DNA of 64,000 nt from Cytobacillus purgationiresistens (GTDB taxonomy: Bacteria; Bacillota; Bacilli; Bacillales; Cytobacillaceae), in assembly GCF_030813235.1 (NCBI RefSeq), contig NZ_JAUSUB010000002.1:1-64000 (forward strand), in the 5' to 3' direction. This document shows, in pieces, positions 59,798 to 64,000 of the stretch. The number at the start of each line of letters is the position of its first letter. The first letter of the stretch is position 1. A program made the position numbers and the translations under genes. The notes beneath the pieces are model-generated. The model was not told the origin of the DNA. It worked only from the letters and a program-made list of their open reading frames with translations, and did no database searches.

Positions 59798-60055
59798 GGA
59801 TTTGCTCCTTTGTTAAATGATATTTCCAGCATGATAAGCTCCCAGCTTTCGTTTCCAGACGATCTTCAGGTTCATAAAAAATATTTTCAAGAATATAAAT
59901 TCTTAAAAAAGACAAATCTGTAGCAGTACTATGCTTTATTAGGAAGTATTTGTGAAAACTGCTCTTTTCATACAATAAAAGATAGATTAAAATATAGCTA
60001 AGCATACTTCATATTACTCACAGCTATTTTGTGAAAAGAAAGATGGAGGTTTATC

Positions 60056-60241
60056 ATGATTGGTTACTTTTCAGACTTGATTTTAGTTTCTTTGCTCGTA
60101 ATTGGATTGACAGCCTTTTTGGGAGTACTCACAAACGGGCTAGGTGAAAGATTTTTTGGTGGCAAGAAAAAATCCGAATTCGTAGACCAATCTGCTAAAG
60201 TGCAAACCGGATGGAATAATGTAGGCGGGAAAAGGAAATAA
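60056..60241 (+). CDS. Small membrane protein
   Basis: A 61-residue protein: one long hydrophobic helix (DLILVSLLVIGLTAFLGVLT), then a hydrophilic basic half with FFGGKKKSEFVDQSAKVQTG. TGGAGG lies 8 bases before the ATG. No family recognised. It is divergent from yjbC and convergent with the glycoside hydrolase-like gene, with which it shares a terminator. Confidence 0.65.
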   Translation: MIGYFSDLILVSLLVIGLTAFLGVLTNGLGERFFGGKKKSEFVDQSAKVQTGWNNVGGKRK

Positions 60242-60290
60242 ATGTTCCTTTCCACTATTCTATGATAACGGATATATCAACGGTGTCAAA

Positions 60291-60343
60291 TAAAAAACAG
60301 TTATGCCCTTGAATATCAGGCGCATAACTGCTTCTTTTTTTAT
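60291..60343. terminator. Bidirectional terminator
   Basis: CAGTTATGC pairs with GCATAACTG with further pairing inside, and T runs on both strands. It serves the small membrane protein gene and the DUF4015 gene. Confidence 0.85.
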
Positions 60344-61554
60344 TCTTTCATAGGTGTATAATCAACATTTTCTGTATACCTATTACCAGCATTCCAAAGT
60401 AAATACTCGTCAATCCCTTGTTCATTCAAAGCCTTGATTTGCGCTTCAACTTCTTTTTTTCCATATGTCATATAATTTCCTTTCCCTAAGTATGATGCGG
60501 TAAAATCTTGGATCCAAGGTCTTGAAATAGGCGGATTCTCCAGCTCTTCCATCTTTTTGTTTTCAAGCTTTGCATACTCCTTAATGATTTCATATGGCTC
60601 AAGGTCAGGTTTCTCAACTCCAAAGTATGAGGTCCAGTGACTTGGGTAAATCATTGAAGATATCACGTCAACATGCTCTGAAATCTTTGAAAAGTTTTGC
60701 CCGATTCCCGGAGCTTCAGGCAAGGTAGCTGTGTACCCAAAAATATCTACTGACACTTTTACTCCGTATGGCTCCAGTCTTTCCTTGGCATACTCTACAA
60801 AATCAGTAACAGCTTGGACTCTCAGTTGCACATCATCTCCGTCTATTTGATCTGCATAGTGTCCTTTACTGTATTTTAAGGTTTTATCCTTATTTTCAAA
60901 GCCTTCCGGGAATCGAACATAGTCGAATTGAATTTCCTGAAAGCCTAGCTTAGCCGCATCGATTGCAATATCGATGTTATAGTCCCATACTTCCTTCAAG
61001 AATGGATTTACAAAGGATTCGCCACGTCCATTCTTCCAGACGTTCTTCCCTTCTTTAAACGCCCACTCAGGCTTTAGCATGGCTAACTCCGTATCTTTAA
61101 ATACAACAATGCGACCAATCGGATAAATATCTTCCTCTTCCATCACCGATAGCATCTTCTTTGGATCTTTTATATAAGGCTCAATGATTCCTTCATATTT
61201 CTTCTTATCTTCCGGCACATATGTAAGCTTTCCCCAATCATCCTTCATATCAATGACCATTGCATTTAAGTCGGTCTCTCTCATGGTATCCACGAGTTCA
61301 TTAAATCGTTTACCTCCCGCAGATGGCCCTGTAACATAAACACCTCTGATCGCATCTGGATAATCAAATACGAAGCCGGAATCATATTGAAAACGGCTCA
61401 TTTGCTCAGGAAGCTCTCGAACAAAACCAAAAAATTCTTTTGGTGAATGCTTGTCCATCTTCCACTCACCATCCTCCGCACTCACATTTATGTAAGATAA
61501 AAAGAATACTACAAGTAAAAGTAAAGAAACCAACGATCCTTTCAGGTTACTCAT
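60340..61554 (-). CDS. Secreted putative glycoside hydrolase (DUF4015)
   Basis: A 404-residue protein. A signal peptide covers residues 1-26 (LVSLLLLVVFFLSYINVSAE). A TIM-barrel DUF4015 domain starts at about 65 with RGVYVTGPSAGGKRFNELVD, then VIDMKDDWGKLTYV, EIQFDYVRFPEGF and VDIFGYTATLPEAPGIGQNF. The conserved acids in QFDYVRFPE and VDIFG are probable active-site residues. The family is common in Bacillus. The substrate is unknown, perhaps a cell-surface or matrix sugar. It lies where B. subtilis has yjbB. Confidence 0.85.
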   Translation of the reverse strand: MSNLKGSLVSLLLLVVFFLSYINVSAEDGEWKMDKHSPKEFFGFVRELPEQMSRFQYDSGFVFDYPDAIRGVYVTGPSAGGKRFNELVDTMRETDLNAMVIDMKDDWGKLTYVPEDKKKYEGIIEPYIKDPKKMLSVMEEEDIYPIGRIVVFKDTELAMLKPEWAFKEGKNVWKNGRGESFVNPFLKEVWDYNIDIAIDAAKLGFQEIQFDYVRFPEGFENKDKTLKYSKGHYADQIDGDDVQLRVQAVTDFVEYAKERLEPYGVKVSVDIFGYTATLPEAPGIGQNFSKISEHVDVISSMIYPSHWTSYFGVEKPDLEPYEIIKEYAKLENKKMEELENPPISRPWIQDFTASYLGKGNYMTYGKKEVEAQIKALNEQGIDEYLLWNAGNRYTENVDYTPMKE

Positions 61555-61829
61555 AATTATTGTCCCTCCTCAAAAAACGAGCTTTTTTTCTCTTATTTCC
61601 CTTTATTCTACAAGAAAAACACCACTTTGAGAAAAGCATAAAGTCTTAAAATTAATAAAAACTTAAAAAAATCAATTAATTATAAAATTCACAATAGTAA
61701 TTTCATACAGACTAATGTATACTATATACATCAAACCGCATTAATGAGTGAAAGCGCTAAACTAAATTTAAATATTCGAAATTTTATTGAGGTCTCTTTT
61801 GTTTTTAGTTTTTCTGTTTTGAACAGATT

Positions 61830-61876
61830 AATTCACAAAAAAACGATCTCAAATTGAGATCGTTTTTTTGTGAATT
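61830..61876 (-). terminator. Very long perfect-stem terminator after oppF
   Basis: A 23-bp perfect inverted repeat with a one-base centre. Its end overlaps the oppF stop codon. It terminates the opp operon. 61555-61829 otherwise holds only the upstream region of the DUF4015 gene. Confidence 0.9.
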
Positions 61877-62801
61877 ATTTAACGCTATATTGCTTAAATT
61901 CTTTTTCAGAACAGTAAACGAAATGACCTGGTGATACTTCTCTCATCTCAAGCTGCTCGTCATCGCTATATTGATGAACAGCCGGGTCGTATGCTTTACG
62001 CTGACGAGTGCGCTCTGATTCTGGATCTGGAAGCGGGATTGCTGAAAGCAAAGATTGGGTATAAGGGTGTATAGGGTTATTGTATAGTTCATTGGCTGGA
62101 GCCAATTCTACAAGCTTCCCAAAATACATTACCCCAATTCTATCGCTAATGTATTTCACCATTGACAAATCATGAGCGATAAACAGATAAGTTAACCCTT
62201 TTTCACGTTGAAGCTTTTTCATTAAGTTAACAACCTGTGCCTGAATAGAAACATCCAGTGCTGAAATCGGTTCATCTGCTATGATAAATTCCGGATCAAC
62301 AGCAAGCGCTCTGGCAATACCAATACGTTGCCTTTGGCCGCCTGAGAATTCATGCGGATAGCGGTTTGCGTGTTCTTTATTTAGTCCAACTGTTTCTAAC
62401 AGCTCATACACTCTTTCCATACGCTCTTTCTTTGTCTTCACTAGACCGTGAATATCAATGCCTTCTGCAATGATATCTGCTACTGTCATACGCGGATTAA
62501 GAGAAGCATATGGATCTTGGAAAATCATTTGCATTTTGCGATTAAATGCTTTTAAATCTTTCGCAGATTTTTTTCCATGTACATTGACACCATCATAGTT
62601 AACTTGGCCGTCTGTTGCATCATATAAGCGAATGATTGAGCGTCCGGTTGTAGACTTACCACAACCCGATTCACCAACAAGACCTAAGGTTTCGCCTTTG
62701 TAAATGTCAAAAGAAATACCATCAACAGCTTTAACCATATTGGGTTTACCAACATTAAAATGCTGCTTTAAATTTTTTATTTCTAGTAATTTCTCAGCCA
62801 T
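61875..62801 (-). CDS. oppF: Oligopeptide ABC transporter ATPase OppF
   Basis: A 308-residue ABC ATPase: Walker [17 protein letters not shown], signature [16 protein letters not shown], Walker [15 protein letters not shown]. The C-terminal oligopeptide domain has [20 protein letters not shown] and the HFVYCSE end (its Cys region). With OppD it powers peptide uptake, including the Phr and competence or sporulation signalling peptides in Bacillus. It begins one base after the oppD stop. Confidence 0.96.
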   Translation of the reverse strand: MAEKLLEIKNLKQHFNVGKPNMVKAVDGISFDIYKGETLGLVGESGCGKSTTGRSIIRLYDATDGQVNYDGVNVHGKKSAKDLKAFNRKMQMIFQDPYASLNPRMTVADIIAEGIDIHGLVKTKKERMERVYELLETVGLNKEHANRYPHEFSGGQRQRIGIARALAVDPEFIIADEPISALDVSIQAQVVNLMKKLQREKGLTYLFIAHDLSMVKYISDRIGVMYFGKLVELAPANELYNNPIHPYTQSLLSAIPLPDPESERTRQRKAYDPAVHQYSDDEQLEMREVSPGHFVYCSEKEFKQYSVK

Positions 62802-63869
62802 TTATTTACCCTCCTTCACAAGCACTGGCTTTTCAAAATTGGAGGAAAGACTGCGAATTCGCTTTTGCACAGCTTCCGGCGGTTCAACATTTGGAGCGTC
62901 CGGATGGAGCAGCCATGTTTTTGCAAAATGCGTTTCTGAGATTTGGAACATTGGTGGCTCTTCCTCATAATCAATTGCAAGTGCATATTTGTTTCTCGCT
63001 GCGAATGCATCTCCCACAGGAGGATTGGTTAAATCAGGCGGCGTACCAGGGATAGCAGCCAATTCATCATGATCATTGTTTTCCAAACTTGGCATAGAAG
63101 CAAGCAATCCCCAAGTATAAGGGTGTCTTGGATCGTAAAAGATTTCATCAACTGTACCAATTTCAACGATTTGACCTGCGTACATAACAGCCACGCGGTC
63201 AGCAACATTTGCAACAACACCTAAATCATGAGTAATAAAAATGATTGAGGTATCGAGCTTGCCTTGCAGAGCTTTCATCAGCTCTAGAATCTGTGCTTGA
63301 ATTGTTACGTCCAGTGCCGTTGTAGGCTCATCTGCAATAAGAAGCTTAGGGTCAGCCGCTAGAGCAATAGCAATCATTGCACGCTGTCTCATACCGCCTG
63401 AAAACTCATGCGGATATTGATTCACACGACGCTCTGGCATTGGAATACCTACAAGCTTTAATAATTCAATGGCTCTCTTTTTTGCATCAGCTTTTGCCAT
63501 CTTTTGATGCTTAATTAAACCTTCCATGATTTGCGTCCCAATCTTCATGGTCGGATTAAGTGAAGTCATTGGATCCTGAAAGATCATGCTCATTTCTTTA
63601 CCGCGGATTTTTTCCATTGCTTTATCGGTTTTCTTAACGATATCTTCACCGTTAAACATAATTTGTCCGCCAGTTATTTTTCCAGGAGGCATTGGGATCA
63701 GCTTCATCAGAGTTTGTGCCGTAACACTTTTCCCAGATCCTGACTCACCAACAATTGCTAATGTCTCACCTTTATGAAGGTCAAAGCTTACACCGCGTAC
63801 AGCTTGTACTTGTCCGCCATAAGTTTGGAATGAGACTTTTAAATCTTTTACTTCAAGTATTTTTTCCAT
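62802..63869 (-). CDS. oppD: Oligopeptide ABC transporter ATPase OppD
   Basis: A 355-residue ABC ATPase: Walker A IVGESGSGKSVTAQTL, signature FSGGMRQRAMIAIALA, Walker B LLIADEPTTALDVT. The C-terminal part has PRHPYTWGLLASMPSLENND and PPDLTNPPVGDAFAARNKYA, the oligopeptide-transporter extension; the usual Cys cluster there is reduced. GGGAGTGAGAAG lies before its ATG. It lies between oppC and oppF. Confidence 0.96.
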   Translation of the reverse strand: MEKILEVKDLKVSFQTYGGQVQAVRGVSFDLHKGETLAIVGESGSGKSVTAQTLMKLIPMPPGKITGGQIMFNGEDIVKKTDKAMEKIRGKEMSMIFQDPMTSLNPTMKIGTQIMEGLIKHQKMAKADAKKRAIELLKLVGIPMPERRVNQYPHEFSGGMRQRAMIAIALAADPKLLIADEPTTALDVTIQAQILELMKALQGKLDTSIIFITHDLGVVANVADRVAVMYAGQIVEIGTVDEIFYDPRHPYTWGLLASMPSLENNDHDELAAIPGTPPDLTNPPVGDAFAARNKYALAIDYEEEPPMFQISETHFAKTWLLHPDAPNVEPPEAVQKRIRSLSSNFEKPVLVKEGK

Positions 63870-63881
63870 CTTCTCACTCCC

Positions 63882-64000
63882 TTATTTGCGCATTCTTGGG
63901 TCTAGAGCGTCACGTAATCCGTCTCCGACTACATTGAATGCAAAAATGGTTAAACAAATAAATGTAGCTGGGAAGAATAAACGCCAAGGATAGTAACGCA
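63882..64000 (-). CDS. oppC: Oligopeptide transporter permease OppC (C-terminal end only)
   Basis: The last 38 codons are visible: [20 protein letters not shown] then [17 protein letters not shown] and stop. This is the standard end of OppC-type permeases. The gene continues beyond the window edge. It lies 12 bases before oppD, in the same operon. Confidence 0.9.
   Translation of the reverse strand, partial: RYYPWRLFFPATFICLTIFAFNVVGDGLRDALDPRMRK

Noticed and set aside
59784..60005. Minus-strand frame of 73 codons upstream of yjbC
   Set aside because: No ribosome site, overlaps the yjbC start and has no family likeness.

Overview
The window comes from a low-GC, endospore-forming Gram-positive of the Bacillaceae (Bacillus sensu lato). 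The evidence is the set of spore genes (alpha/beta SASP, SpoVAC/D/E, SpoVIF, YjcZ, CotZ, CotO, a YhcN/YlaJ lipoprotein), the Bacillus regulators Spx, SpxH and MecA, strong AGGAGG-type ribosome binding sites with frequent TTG and GTG starts, and gene order that follows the Bacillus subtilis opp-spx-mecA-coiA-pepF-yjb-cot-yjc region. The species cannot be named from the sequence alone.

Layout. (1) 0.4-9.7 kb is chromosomal: a CstA-type transporter, a small XRE regulator, a YvfRSTU-like ABC transporter with its two-component system, a DEDDh exonuclease overlapping a GlnD-like DUF294 nucleotidyltransferase, an ammonium transporter behind a GlnR/TnrA box, and a SASP gene. (2) 9.7-30.5 kb is an accessory region full of broken genes, built up beside tRNA-Val(GAC). 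Three integrase remnants of the same general type lie at about 12.5, 17.5 and 30.0 kb. Each is followed by a copy, intact or diverged, of the tRNA 3' half. A fourth att-like tRNA 3' end lies at 18.15 kb. The cargo includes an orphan HNH toxin tail with a frameshifted SUKH immunity gene, a second SUKH gene, an Ltp-type superinfection-exclusion protein, endolysin, ImmA and C5-methyltransferase remnants, YolD-like genes, an intact-looking IS150-group IS3 element, several unknown small membrane proteins, a three-gene operon of unknown function (18.5-20.4 kb), and a 148-nt sequence that folds into at least seven helices (15.04-15.19 kb). (3) 30.7-44.7 kb is again core: yjcHGF, a DUF421 protein, helicase YjcD, spoVIF, yjcZ, a spoVA2-like operon, yjcA, cotZ, cotO, fabI with a FapR box, and prpE. 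(4) 44.8-64 kb continues the core: yjbO, nadF, yjbM, yjbL, yjbK, yjbJ, yjbI, spxH, pepF, coiA, an orphan PAS kinase, mecA, spx, yjbC, a DUF4015 glycoside hydrolase-like protein, and oppF, oppD and the tail of oppC.

How the genes work together. The nitrogen block (ammonium transporter plus GlnD-like protein) has no PII gene in the window. Spx, SpxH (the ClpXP adaptor for Spx), MecA (the ClpCP adaptor for ComK and Spx) and PepF form the proteolysis and stress-control neighbourhood, with CoiA contributing to competence. The spore genes in 37-42.5 kb handle dipicolinic acid channels and the outer coat or crust. The accessory island reads as a tRNA-anchored accretion of integrative elements, now mostly decayed. 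Its live-looking parts are the three-gene operon, the structured element, the Ltp-like protein, the orphan immunity gene and the IS.

Terminators, operators and structures were read by eye. Protein families are named from memory of motifs, with no database search.
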